This document shows, piece after piece, positions 1 to 7,576 of a stretch of 14,465 bases of DNA. The DNA comes from Rickettsiales bacterium. GTDB taxonomy: Bacteria; Pseudomonadota; Alphaproteobacteria; Methylaequorales; Methylaequoraceae. How positions within the stretch are numbered: position 1 is the stretch's first letter; every line of letters begins with the position of its first letter. Both the position numbers and the translations under genes were made by a program. Under the pieces are notes generated by a model. It did not search any database. It was not told the DNA's origin and saw only the letters and a program-made list of their open reading frames with translations. Location of the stretch: contig PAYV01000019.1 in the NCBI GenBank assembly GCA_002715305.1, positions 11,243 to 25,707 on the forward strand, read 5' to 3'.

Positions 1-528
1 AGAGTCTTTCGAATTATCTTCAGTAAAGCTTTTTTTTATTTCACTTTTTTTATTTGATGAGGTCTCTTCTTCTTTTTTCGTGTTTAGACTGTTCTGCTTT
101 GGTAATTCTTTTTCTTTTGAACCAAATAAAATCTCAAAAATTGACTTTTTTTCCTCCCCTTTTAAATCTTGATTTTTTATTTTATTAGATTCCTCATTTC
201 CTGTGGAGGTTTTATTTTTTAATTTTGCTATTTCCTCATCTTTTTTTGTTTCTTGATTATTAAAATTATTGATCTTTTTAATTGTTGCTGTTTCATTAAT
301 TAATTTTGAATCTTCAATGCTTTCTTTAGATTCGTAACTTTTTTTTTTATCTAATTCTTCTTTTTTTTTTTTTTCATTTATCTCTTTTTCTTTTAATTCA
401 TCACCATGTGAAAAATCAATATTGACAATAGAATCTTTGATTTTGGATAAAGAATCATCAATTTGGCAACCACCCAGTTGAATCAACACAAATAAAAATA
501 TTAATTTTCTTAATTTAAAAATTATCAT
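1..528 (-). CDS. Putative lipoprotein, low-complexity charged, 3' end outside window
   Basis: This frame stays open from an ATG at 528 to the window edge (176 codons, no stop). Residues 1-20 form a signal peptide with two basic residues followed by a hydrophobic core, ending in a lipobox L-G-G-C with the lipidated Cys at 21. It should therefore be exported and anchored in the inner or outer membrane. The rest of the visible part (about residues 40-176) is a hydrophilic string of Lys, Glu, Asn and Ser with no recognisable fold, probably a disordered spacer leading to a domain beyond the window. A 14-base A run (plus positions 361-374) codes for four Lys codons without breaking the frame. The gene is divergent from lolA with only 16 bp between the starts. 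I do not recognise the family; function unknown. Confidence 0.6.
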   Translation of the reverse strand, partial: MIIFKLRKLIFLFVLIQLGGCQIDDSLSKIKDSIVNIDFSHGDELKEKEINEKKKKEELDKKKSYESKESIEDSKLINETATIKKINNFNNQETKKDEEIAKLKNKTSTGNEESNKIKNQDLKGEEKKSIFEILFGSKEKELPKQNSLNTKKEEETSSNKKSEIKKSFTEDNSKDS

Positions 529-544
529 ATAAATAGAGTCTACA

Positions 545-1144
545 ATGCATAAAACTTTACAATTCATTATAACGTCTCTTTTTATTTTTTTAAGTTCTTC
601 ATTAAATTCTGAGGAAAATATTAAAAAAATTTTTTCATATCTTCAAAATTTTTCTTCTCTTAAAAGTGATTTTATTCAAATAAACAATAATGGAAATGTT
701 TTAACAGGTAAAATTCTTTTAAGTCGTCCTGGAAAAATAAGAATTGAGTATAATGAAAACCCCTTGATTATAATAAGTGATGGGAAAAAAGTTGCTACTA
801 TAAATAAAAAACTCAAGAATGTAACTTTTTACAGTTTGAATGATATACCAATTAAAATGCTTCTATTTAATAATTTAGACAGAAAAAAGGTAACGATTTT
901 AAATTTTGAAGAGAAGGACAATAGCCTTTTTCTAAATCTTACAGAAAATAAATTCGCGGATCAGGGATTTATTGAAATTATTTTTGAGAAAAATCCGTTT
1001 CAAATGAAGAAATGGACTGTAGTAAGTAGTGATCAGTCTAAAACTGAAATATTACTCAATAATCTAGAATTTAATTCTATTATAAAACGAAGCAATTTTG
1101 ATATTTCTGAAGAAGATCCCAGAAGTCAAATTTGGAGAAATTAA
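545..1144 (+). CDS. lolA: LolA, periplasmic outer-membrane lipoprotein carrier
   Basis: LolA collects mature lipoproteins released by the LolCDE ABC transporter and carries them across the periplasm to the outer membrane. Residues 1-22 are a signal peptide (hydrophobic core FIITSLFIFL, cleavage probably just before EEN). The mature part has the family pattern: an early L-x-S-D-F-I-Q strand (about 39-45), then G-K-I-L-L-S-R-P-G-K-I-R-I-E-Y (about 55-69), then I-I-S-D-G-K-K-V (about 76-83), and a long run of alternating hydrophobic strands typical of the open beta-barrel. Length 199 aa is normal for the family. The ATG at 545 gives a complete signal peptide. In many alphaproteobacteria lolA lies downstream of ftsK; here it is instead divergent from a lipoprotein gene and followed by a convergent regulator 4 bp away. 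Confidence 0.85.
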   Translation: MHKTLQFIITSLFIFLSSSLNSEENIKKIFSYLQNFSSLKSDFIQINNNGNVLTGKILLSRPGKIRIEYNENPLIIISDGKKVATINKKLKNVTFYSLNDIPIKMLLFNNLDRKKVTILNFEEKDNSLFLNLTENKFADQGFIEIIFEKNPFQMKKWTVVSSDQSKTEILLNNLEFNSIIKRSNFDISEEDPRSQIWRN

Positions 1145-1148
1145 TTTT

Positions 1149-1793
1149 CTAAATATCTATAAGATATTTCTTTTTTACTTGAATTATAAATTTAGGTTTG
1201 TTTGGGTTGTTTTCAATTTTTTTTCTTAAACGATAAATAAGTGATTCCAGGGTGTGCGTTTCAAGTTCCTTATTATGCCCCCAAACATTACTTAAAATTT
1301 CGTTTTTTGTTGAGCCGTCTTTTTTTCTCAAGAGAAAATTGAGGAGCTTATTCTCTAATTCTGTAAATTTTACAATCCTTTTATAATCTTTATTAAACAA
1401 ACCCATTTTATTCGGAAAGAAAAAAAATTCTCCAAATTTAGCAGTTTCATCAAATAAATTTTTATCATAAAGCTTATTTGAAAGTTCTTTTATAAAATTG
1501 TTAAAAACAATTGGAATTTCTATAATTGTTAAATTTTTTTTTTTATTTTTTTTTTCTTTCGAAAATAAAAAAAAATTAATTGGTAAAGAATCTTTAAAAT
1601 TATAGAATTTCATTAAATCACTAAATGATTTTTCATCAATTATAACAATTTTATAAGAAGAAAACTTAAAGTCCTTATTGTCAATATTTGACATAAGGTC
1701 TATTTCAAAACCTTCCTCTTTCATCAGACAGGATAGCTCTGAAAAAAAATTCCTATCTTTAAATATTGCTAGAATGTCTTTATTCTTTGGCAT
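1149..1793 (-). CDS. OmpR/PhoB-type DNA-binding regulator with degenerate receiver domain
   Basis: The C-terminal part (about residues 118-212) is a winged helix of the OmpR/PhoB class: F-T-E-L-E-N-K-L-L-N-F-L, then the helix-turn-helix around K-N-E-I-L-S-N-V-W-G (163-172), the recognition-helix region H-T-L-E-S-L-I-Y-R-L-R-K-K-I (180-193) and a final beta-hairpin. The N-terminal part (about 5-105) has the size and alternating pattern of a receiver domain, but the acidic pocket after the first strand is F11-K12-D13 rather than D-D, and the conserved Lys before the final Pro is Ile (I-E-I-P-I, 91-95). Asp53 (I-I-D-E) sits where the phospho-acceptor is expected. It probably binds DNA as a dimer with little or no classical phosphorylation. 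No histidine kinase is nearby. Its target is unknown; the adjacent divergent ykuD-like gene, 12 bp away, is a natural candidate. Confidence 0.75.
   Translation of the reverse strand: MPKNKDILAIFKDRNFFSELSCLMKEEGFEIDLMSNIDNKDFKFSSYKIVIIDEKSFSDLMKFYNFKDSLPINFFLFSKEKKNKKKNLTIIEIPIVFNNFIKELSNKLYDKNLFDETAKFGEFFFFPNKMGLFNKDYKRIVKFTELENKLLNFLLRKKDGSTKNEILSNVWGHNKELETHTLESLIYRLRKKIENNPNKPKFIIQVKKKYLIDI
1151..1176 (+). terminator. Possible intrinsic terminator of lolA
   Basis: An 8-bp perfect inverted repeat, AAATATCT (1151-1158) and AGATATTT (1162-1169), has a 3-nt loop and is followed by C and six T (1171-1176). It begins 7 nt after the lolA stop and lies inside the last codons of the convergent regulator gene. 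The stem has only one G-C pair, so it is weak by usual rules; in a genome this AT-rich, chance hairpins are common. On the minus strand no T-tract follows, so it would act only on lolA. Confidence 0.35.
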
Positions 1794-1805
1794 ATTCTTA
1801 ACTTA

Positions 1806-2318
1806 ATGAATAACATTATAGTAAAAAAAACAAATAATAAAAATATTGGTTTCTTAAAATTTAGACAAAAAAAAATTTTATGTTATGTAGGTAAAAATGG
1901 TATAGGAAATAAAAAAAGAGAGGGTGATCATATTACCCCAAGGGGCTTATTTAGAATGAAAAAAGTTTTTTATCGCTACGATAAATTAGGTGAGATTAAA
2001 TCTAAAATGCCAAAAATAAGAATTGAAAAAAAACATACATGGATAACAGATTCAAAGAATACACATTATAACAAATTTTCTACGAGAAAACTGCGTTGTT
2101 TTGATGAAAATATGTACAGAAATGACAGTCTTTACGACTTAGTGATAACTCTTGATTTCAATATTAATCCCGTTAGAAAATTTAAAGGGAGTGCAATTTT
2201 TATTCATTGCTCGGAAAAAGACAGAAAATTTACAGAAGGTTGTATAGCTGTAAACAGACAGGATCTTATTTACATAGTAAAATTAATCTCACCTTTTTCA
2301 TTTCTGAAAATTTATTGA
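1806..2318 (+). CDS. L,D-transpeptidase catalytic (YkuD-fold) protein
   Basis: The family's nucleophile motif is present as T-E-G-C-I-A-V-N-R-Q-D-L (143-154), with catalytic Cys146 and the partner His134 in A-I-F-I-H-C. The upstream strand motif G-D-H-I-T-P-R-G-L-F (40-49) matches the usual G-D-x-x-T-P-x-G. The form T-x-G-C-[IV]-A rather than S-H-G-C-I-R places it in the branch of short single-domain YkuD proteins (COG3786-like, from memory). YkuD enzymes form 3-3 peptidoglycan crosslinks or attach proteins to peptidoglycan. I see no signal peptide or membrane helix in the N-terminal 30 residues, which is odd for a periplasmic activity. The gene is divergent from the winged-helix regulator and overlaps yggS tail to tail by 7 bp. 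Fold confidence is high; exact substrate unknown. Confidence 0.75.
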   Translation: MNNIIVKKTNNKNIGFLKFRQKKILCYVGKNGIGNKKREGDHITPRGLFRMKKVFYRYDKLGEIKSKMPKIRIEKKHTWITDSKNTHYNKFSTRKLRCFDENMYRNDSLYDLVITLDFNINPVRKFKGSAIFIHCSEKDRKFTEGCIAVNRQDLIYIVKLISPFSFLKIY

Positions 2319-2986
2319 TCTCTTTTTCCAAAAATTCCTGATCCAACCCGTACATGAGTTGCTCCAAATTCAATTGCCTCTTTGAAATCATTGCTCATTC
2401 CCATACTCAAAAATTTTAAAGAGCTTTTTTTAGCTAATGAACTCAAAATTTTAAAATGTTTAGCACTCGGTTCATTTATTGGAGGAATGCACATTAAACC
2501 CGAAATTTCAAGATTAACATCATTTTTACACCAACTCACAAAATCTATTAATTTATCTGGTTCAATTCCAGCTTTTTGTTGTTCATTACCTGTATTTACT
2601 TGAATAAAAAATTTATGAACTTTTTTTTGTTCATCATTTTCTTTAAATTCTTTAATCTTTAATACGATCTTTTCTCTATCGAGTGTCTGAATGACATCAA
2701 AGATTTCTAGAGCAGTTTTTGCTTTATTGGATTGAAGAGGGCCTATCAAATGCAATTCTACATTATCAAAATTCTTTTTTAAAATTGGCCATTTTTCTGC
2801 TGCCTCTTGTACTCTATTTTCTCCGAAAACTCTATGACCTAGGTTTAAGATTAATTCAATTTTTTCAGCTGGAAATGTTTTCGAAACAGCAACTAAGTCA
2901 ATATTTTTTACCGATTCATAAAATTCTTTTTCATAACTTTTTATTTCATTTATAATATTTTTGTAATTACTAATTATTTTATTCAT
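2312..2986 (-). CDS. yggS: YggS/PLPBP family pyridoxal-phosphate homeostasis protein
   Basis: A single-domain TIM-barrel PLP-binding protein that helps buffer pyridoxal 5'-phosphate and affects amino-acid and keto-acid balance; it has no firmly known enzymatic reaction. The PLP-binding Lys is K36 in L-V-A-V-S-K-T. Other family hallmarks are F-G-E-N-R-V-Q-E (54-61), H-L-I-G-P-L-Q-S-N-K (79-88), Q-V-N-T-G (129-133), G-L-M-C-I-P-P (163-169), and the C-terminal phosphate-binding stretch S-M-G-M-S-N-D-F (194-201) with R-V-G-S-G-I-F-G (213-220). Length 224 aa is typical. It converges on the ykuD-like gene (7-bp overlap) and is divergent from the ThiE/TenI-like gene, with 13 bp between the two starts. 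Confidence 0.92.
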   Translation of the reverse strand: MNKIISNYKNIINEIKSYEKEFYESVKNIDLVAVSKTFPAEKIELILNLGHRVFGENRVQEAAEKWPILKKNFDNVELHLIGPLQSNKAKTALEIFDVIQTLDREKIVLKIKEFKENDEQKKVHKFFIQVNTGNEQQKAGIEPDKLIDFVSWCKNDVNLEISGLMCIPPINEPSAKHFKILSSLAKKSSLKFLSMGMSNDFKEAIEFGATHVRVGSGIFGKRDQ

Positions 2987-2999
2987 TTAAATTTATTTT

Positions 3000-3560
3000 A
3001 TGGTTAATATTCCTAATGAGTGGTTTTTTTTTAACCCATACTTAAAATCTAATTATAAGATTTTAAAAAAAATCCCAAATAAAACTGGTGTTGTTTTTTT
3101 CAAAAATAATAACACCGCTCCTCAAAATGATTTTTTTTTATTAATTCAACCATACATAGATTGGTGCAGAAAAAAAAGAATAAAATTTATTCTGCCTTCC
3201 TCTTTATATTGGGCAAATAAATACAAAGCCTTCGGAATATTGGTGAATAATAGAACAAAAGAATTGAATTTTTCAATTAACTTTAAAACTATAAAAAAAA
3301 AATATTTTATTGCCACTAAAGTTCATAATATTTATGAAGGTCTAAATTCTTCAGAGTGTGATTTAATTTTTATTTCACCTGTTTTTAAGACAAGTTCTTT
3401 TCCTAAAAAAAAGCCCTTATCACGATTTTTTTTTTTATCTTTATGTTTACTCATGAAAAAAAAAAAGCTTTTTGCTCTGGGTGGAGTAAATAAACTTAAT
3501 TACAAAAAACTAAAAAATATTAATATTTATGGTTTTGGTGGTATAAATAATTTTAATTAA
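3000..3560 (+). CDS. ThiE/TenI-superfamily protein, active site degenerate
   Basis: The order of elements follows the thiamine-phosphate synthase/TenI barrel: T-G-V-V-F-F (29-34), a middle strand G-I-L-V-N-N-R (79-85), A-T-K-V-H-N (105-110), D-L-I-F-I-S-P-V-F-K-T (121-131), A-L-G-G-V-N (159-164) and a final G-F-G-G-I-N (178-183), the phosphate-binding Gly loops. In true ThiE the middle strand is preceded by the Mg/pyrophosphate-binding N-D pair and ends in H-x-G; here these read P-S-S and I-L-V, so pyrophosphate chemistry is doubtful. At 186 aa it is slightly short. It resembles the divergent ThiE/TenI paralogue found in many alphaproteobacteria (from memory). It is rich in Lys, Phe and Asn with long A/T runs. 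leuS begins 13 nt after its stop, so the two may be co-transcribed. True function unsure. Confidence 0.6.
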   Translation: MVNIPNEWFFFNPYLKSNYKILKKIPNKTGVVFFKNNNTAPQNDFFLLIQPYIDWCRKKRIKFILPSSLYWANKYKAFGILVNNRTKELNFSINFKTIKKKYFIATKVHNIYEGLNSSECDLIFISPVFKTSSFPKKKPLSRFFFLSLCLLMKKKKLFALGGVNKLNYKKLKNINIYGFGGINNFN

Positions 3561-3573
3561 ATTGGAATTTCAA

Positions 3574-6087
3574 ATGACATATGAAGCTTATTTATTAGAA
3601 AAAAAATGGCAAAATAAATGGGAAAATTCAAAAACTTTTGAAGCAACAGATAATAACAAAAAAAAAAAATTTTACATTCTTGAAATGTTTCCATATCCAT
3701 CTGGCAAAATTCATATGGGACATTTAAGAAATTACACAATAGGTGATGTTATCTCAAGATATTACCGATCTTTAGATTTTAACGTAATGCATCCCATGGG
3801 ATGGGATAGTTTTGGAATGCCAGCAGAAAATGCTGCAATAGAAAATAAATTAAACCCTGAGCAATGGACAAATCAAAATATAAAGAACATGAAGATGCAA
3901 CTTATGTCAATTGGTCTATCGATTGATTGGAATCGAGAAATTTCTACTTGTTCATCTAAATATTACAAGCAGCAACAAAAAATTTTCATTGATTTCTTTA
4001 AAAATAATTTAGCGTACAAAAAAGATAGTTATGTTAATTGGGATCCTGTAGATAATACTGTTCTAGCCAATGAGCAGGTTATTGACGGAAGAGGTTGGCG
4101 GTCTGGAGCTAAAGTCACACAAAAAAAGCTATCTCAGTGGTTCATAAAAACTACAAACTTCTCGGAAAGCCTTCTCAAAGATATAAAAAAATTGACTGAC
4201 TGGCCTGAGAAAGTGAGAGTTATGCAAGAAAATTGGTTAGGTTATTCTGAAGGAGCTGAAATTGATTTTACTTTGATGAATGATACCAAAATCTCGGTTT
4301 TTTCGACAAGACCAGAAACAATATTTGGAGCGACTTTTTTAGCATTATCCATTGAACACGAATTAAGTGAGGATTTTAAATCAAATCAAGGTTTTTCTGA
4401 TTTTAAAGAAGAATGTATGTCATTGGAAGTTGATGATGAAAAAAAAATAGGGTACTTTACTAATATTTTTGCTAAACATCCATTTATAGAAAATTATAAT
4501 CTACCTGTTTATTTTACCAATTACGTTCTTGCTGATTATGGTAGTGGAGCTGTCTTTGGTTGTCCTGCTCATGATAAAAGAGATAACGATTTTGCCAAAA
4601 AATATAAAATTGAAATAAAAAATGTAATTCGACCAGAATACATAGTCAATAGAGAAGATCCCTACGAAAAGAAAAGTTTAAAAGATAAAATGATAAATTC
4701 TGGTTTTTTAGATAATTTGAACCCAAATGAGGCAAAAGAAAAGATAATTGAAAAACTTGAAAAAATTGGAGCTGGTAAAAAGAAATCAAAATTTAAAATT
4801 CGTGATTGGGGTGTCTCAAGACAAAGATATTGGGGATGTCCTATTCCTATTATATATAGGGAGGACGGAAAAATTCTTCCTGTTGATGAAAGTGATTTAC
4901 CCATTGTTTTACCTAAAGATATTGATTTTTCTAAGCCTGGAAATCCATTGGAAAATCATCCTACATGGAAATACACCAAGTGTAAAAAAACGGGTTTGAA
5001 AGCAGTTCGCGAAACGGATACATTGGATACTTTTTTTGATTCGTCATGGTATTTCTTGAGATTCTGCTCTCCTAACTCCCAAACAGAACCCTTTAAAAAA
5101 TCATCTATTGATTATTGGATGCCTGTAGATCAGTATGTTGGTGGAATTGAGCATGCAATTTTACATCTTTTATATTCTCGATTTTTTTGTAGGGCCTTAA
5201 AAGTTTGTGGTTACTCTGTTCCAATAGAACCTTTTAAAAAATTACTTACTCAAGGAATGGTTTGTCACGAAACATTCCAAACTAAAGAAAAAAAATGGGT
5301 TGAACCAAATAATGTAATTAAAAAAAAGAATGAATATTTTTCTTTGTCTGGTGAAAAATTAATTAAAGGTCGTTCAGAAAAAATGAGCAAGTCAAAAAAA
5401 AATATTGTTGACCCTGATTATATTATAAAAGAATACGGTGCTGACACTGCTAGGTTATTTATGATTTCTGATTCCCCCCCAGAGAGAGATTTAGAGTGGT
5501 CTGAGGACGGGATCAAAGCTACTCATAAATTTTTAAAAAAAATTTTTGAAAATCTGAATAATTCATTTGAATTTACTATGACCTTTAATGTTAAAAATTA
5601 TAAGCTAAATGAATCAGAACTAGAAAATTATAATTTTTTAAATAAAACTATATTTTCCTATTCTGAGGATATTAAAAACTATAGACTAAATAATGCCGTT
5701 GCTAAACTTAGAGAGTTATCTAATTTGTTGATTAAGTTAGAAAAAAAGGGGTCATTCTTTAATTATTGTTGGTCTATTTTTTTAAGACTAATCAATATTA
5801 TAACGCCTCATTTTTCTCAAGAGTTGGCGTTCAATGCAGGATTTAAAAAAAATTTACATGAAATTCCATGGCCAAATTATGATCCAAAATGTTTGCAATC
5901 TAGTCAGGTAAAAATTGTTGTGCAAATCAATGGCAAAAAAAAATTTATATTGGTTGTTAACGAGAATATTGAAAAAGATGAAATATTAGAAATAATAAAG
6001 AAAGACTCACAATATAAGTCGTTGAATGTAAATAAATTTAAAAGAATTATATATGTAAACAATAAAATTTTAAACTTCGTAGGATGA
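3574..6087 (+). CDS. leuS: Leucyl-tRNA synthetase
   Basis: Class I aminoacyl-tRNA synthetase that charges tRNA-Leu in the cytoplasm. I chose the ATG at 3574 over an in-frame TTG at 3562 because a GGA (3564-3566) lies 7 nt upstream of the ATG and the family usually starts near Y-x-x-x-x-x-E-x-x-W. That gives 837 aa, close to the usual bacterial length. Landmarks: the HIGH motif as H-M-G-H (47-50); the CP1 editing domain with T-R-P-E-T (245-249) and G-S-G-A-V-F-G-C-P-A-H-D (323-334, the conserved editing Asp at 334); the signature K-M-S-K-S (603-607); and a C-terminal anticodon-binding helical domain. No key residue appears lost. It is followed directly by lptE, whose ATG overlaps the leuS stop (ATGA), the usual leuS-lptE-holA order in Proteobacteria. 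Confidence 0.97.
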   Translation: MTYEAYLLEKKWQNKWENSKTFEATDNNKKKKFYILEMFPYPSGKIHMGHLRNYTIGDVISRYYRSLDFNVMHPMGWDSFGMPAENAAIENKLNPEQWTNQNIKNMKMQLMSIGLSIDWNREISTCSSKYYKQQQKIFIDFFKNNLAYKKDSYVNWDPVDNTVLANEQVIDGRGWRSGAKVTQKKLSQWFIKTTNFSESLLKDIKKLTDWPEKVRVMQENWLGYSEGAEIDFTLMNDTKISVFSTRPETIFGATFLALSIEHELSEDFKSNQGFSDFKEECMSLEVDDEKKIGYFTNIFAKHPFIENYNLPVYFTNYVLADYGSGAVFGCPAHDKRDNDFAKKYKIEIKNVIRPEYIVNREDPYEKKSLKDKMINSGFLDNLNPNEAKEKIIEKLEKIGAGKKKSKFKIRDWGVSRQRYWGCPIPIIYREDGKILPVDESDLPIVLPKDIDFSKPGNPLENHPTWKYTKCKKTGLKAVRETDTLDTFFDSSWYFLRFCSPNSQTEPFKKSSIDYWMPVDQYVGGIEHAILHLLYSRFFCRALKVCGYSVPIEPFKKLLTQGMVCHETFQTKEKKWVEPNNVIKKKNEYFSLSGEKLIKGRSEKMSKSKKNIVDPDYIIKEYGADTARLFMISDSPPERDLEWSEDGIKATHKFLKKIFENLNNSFEFTMTFNVKNYKLNESELENYNFLNKTIFSYSEDIKNYRLNNAVAKLRELSNLLIKLEKKGSFFNYCWSIFLRLINIITPHFSQELAFNAGFKKNLHEIPWPNYDPKCLQSSQVKIVVQINGKKKFILVVNENIEKDEILEIIKKDSQYKSLNVNKFKRIIYVNNKILNFVG

Positions 6088-6569
6088 AACTTTTAATTAT
6101 AGTTATTATTTTTTTAGAGAGTTGCGCTTATAAACCTGTTTATAATAGTGATAACTTTTTATCTAAATACAATATAAATATTATCATAAAATCAAAAGAA
6201 AATTATGGGAAGATAACAAATCTTTTAAAACTACATTTAGATCAAAAATTAAACTTTAGATCCAAAAAACCCTCTAATCTCAAATTAGTTTTGTCTGTTC
6301 AAAAACAAAAAAGTGGCATGGGAATCAATAAAGATTTGAGTACTTCTGGAATAATAATGAATTATTTGATCGCTTATTCTTTGTATGACAAAAAAGGATT
6401 ATTAAAATCAGGACAAATATCAAAAAAATCAAGTTTCTATTTATCAGAAAATTCCTACGGAAACCTTGTTTCTGAAGAAGACTCCTCTCAAAAACTCATT
6501 TTATCATTATCAGATAGTATTTCACATATTTTATTGGCAGCAAATTTTGAAAGAAAGATTGTGCCATGA
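6084..6569 (+). CDS. lptE: LptE-like LPS-assembly lipoprotein
   Basis: LptE plugs the LptD beta-barrel in the outer membrane and helps insert lipopolysaccharide. The protein starts with a short lipoprotein signal (hydrophobic residues 3-11) and a lipobox L-E-S-C with Cys14, then A-Y-K-P-V-Y, which matches the family's C-x-[FY]-x-P-[LV]-Y start. The remaining ~140 residues give alternating beta-strands and a helix as in the LptE fold; overall sequence conservation is low, as is normal for this family. Identification rests on the lipobox, the C-x-Y-K-P-V-Y motif, the length (161 aa) and position between leuS and holA. Both ends overlap neighbours through ATGA (6084-6087 and 6566-6569), so translation is probably coupled along the operon. 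The -2 Glu in the lipobox is unusual. Confidence 0.8.
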   Translation: MKLLIIVIIFLESCAYKPVYNSDNFLSKYNINIIIKSKENYGKITNLLKLHLDQKLNFRSKKPSNLKLVLSVQKQKSGMGINKDLSTSGIIMNYLIAYSLYDKKGLLKSGQISKKSSFYLSENSYGNLVSEEDSSQKLILSLSDSISHILLAANFERKIVP

Positions 6570-7576
6570 TACTTAAATTTGAACAATTCCAAAAAAAATA
6601 TAACGAATTAGATCAAAATAAATTTTTTCTGTTTTATGGAAATAATTATGGAAAAGTTCATTATTGCTCTTCAAAAATAATTTCTTATTTTAAAAAAAAA
6701 TTAATGTGTAAAGCAATTTTTTTTTCCTCATCAGATTTTTCTAAAAAAAACCTTAGAGAAATTTTTTTAAATTATGACTCTGACGATTTATTTGGTAACA
6801 ATTTTTTAATCGTTATAAATATAGAAAATAAGTTTTCGAACAAGGAATTGATTGAGATAGTAAAACAAAATACTCTAAAAAGTCTTAAAATTATCCTAAA
6901 AACCGGAAGACTTGATAAAAGCTCCGCTTTAAGAAAATCTTTTGAGACGAAAAATGAAGCAATTATTGTGCCTTGCTATGAAGAAACATTTCAAGAAAAA
7001 GTAGAGTTTATTAGAGAGGAATTAAAAAATGATTTATTAGATGTAGAGAATTCAAAAATACACGAGCTAGCTAATTGCTTTGGAAATCAAAGATTAGAGA
7101 TTCAGAATGAGCTTGAGAAGATTAAAATTTTATTAAAACTTAAATTGCATTCTAATACCAGCTTTATTAGTGAGATTTCAAATACTGTTGATTTCGATGA
7201 ATCTTTATTTGTGTTTAATATTGTTTCTGGAAGAGATAAAAATTTTCTTGCACAATATCAAAAATTTACTGAATACGAAAAAAATGAGATTAAAATTATC
7301 AATGCTTTAATAGAACATTTTTTTAAAATGTTAACTGTTAAAAATAATATTTCTCAAGGAAAAAATCTTTATCAAGCGATAAAAGAACTTAAACCACCAA
7401 TTTTTTTTAAATTTGAAAAAGACTTTCAAGAACAGGTTCAAAATTGGAATCGAAATAATATTATTTTTGTAATTAAAAAACTTTTTTCTATTCAAAAAAG
7501 TTTTCTTGCTGGATTGACTTCTGCAAGTTCAGATTTTTTGTTTTTAATTATCAAAATAATGAGAAAAAATTTGTAA
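6566..7576 (+). CDS. holA: DNA polymerase III delta subunit
   Basis: The delta subunit opens the beta sliding clamp within the clamp-loader complex. At 336 aa it has the family length. The N-terminal strand F-F-L-F-Y-G-N-N-Y-G-K-V (about 20-31) corresponds to the usual hydrophobic-Y-G-x-[DE]-x-[GA] start of the degenerate AAA+ domain. The centre (about 163-190) holds the L-A-N-C-F-G-N-Q-R-L-E-I-Q-N-E-L-E-K-I segment typical of HolA, followed by the helical collar domain. The ATG overlaps the lptE stop. The stop at 7576 abuts the stop of the convergent coaE at 7577 with no spacer. In many alphaproteobacteria holA is close to parA/parB; here those genes are not on this side. Confidence 0.88.
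   Translation: MILKFEQFQKKYNELDQNKFFLFYGNNYGKVHYCSSKIISYFKKKLMCKAIFFSSSDFSKKNLREIFLNYDSDDLFGNNFLIVINIENKFSNKELIEIVKQNTLKSLKIILKTGRLDKSSALRKSFETKNEAIIVPCYEETFQEKVEFIREELKNDLLDVENSKIHELANCFGNQRLEIQNELEKIKILLKLKLHSNTSFISEISNTVDFDESLFVFNIVSGRDKNFLAQYQKFTEYEKNEIKIINALIEHFFKMLTVKNNISQGKNLYQAIKELKPPIFFKFEKDFQEQVQNWNRNNIIFVIKKLFSIQKSFLAGLTSASSDFLFLIIKIMRKNL

Noticed and set aside
2295..2310. Hairpin TTTTCA-TTTC-TGAAAA near the ykuD-like/yggS junction as a terminator
   Set aside because: Six-base stem with one G-C pair inside the coding end and no uninterrupted T-tract after it; expected by chance in this composition.
3562..3573. In-frame TTG as the leuS start
   Set aside because: No ribosome-binding site precedes it, whereas the ATG at 3574 has GGA at 7 nt and gives the usual N-terminus.
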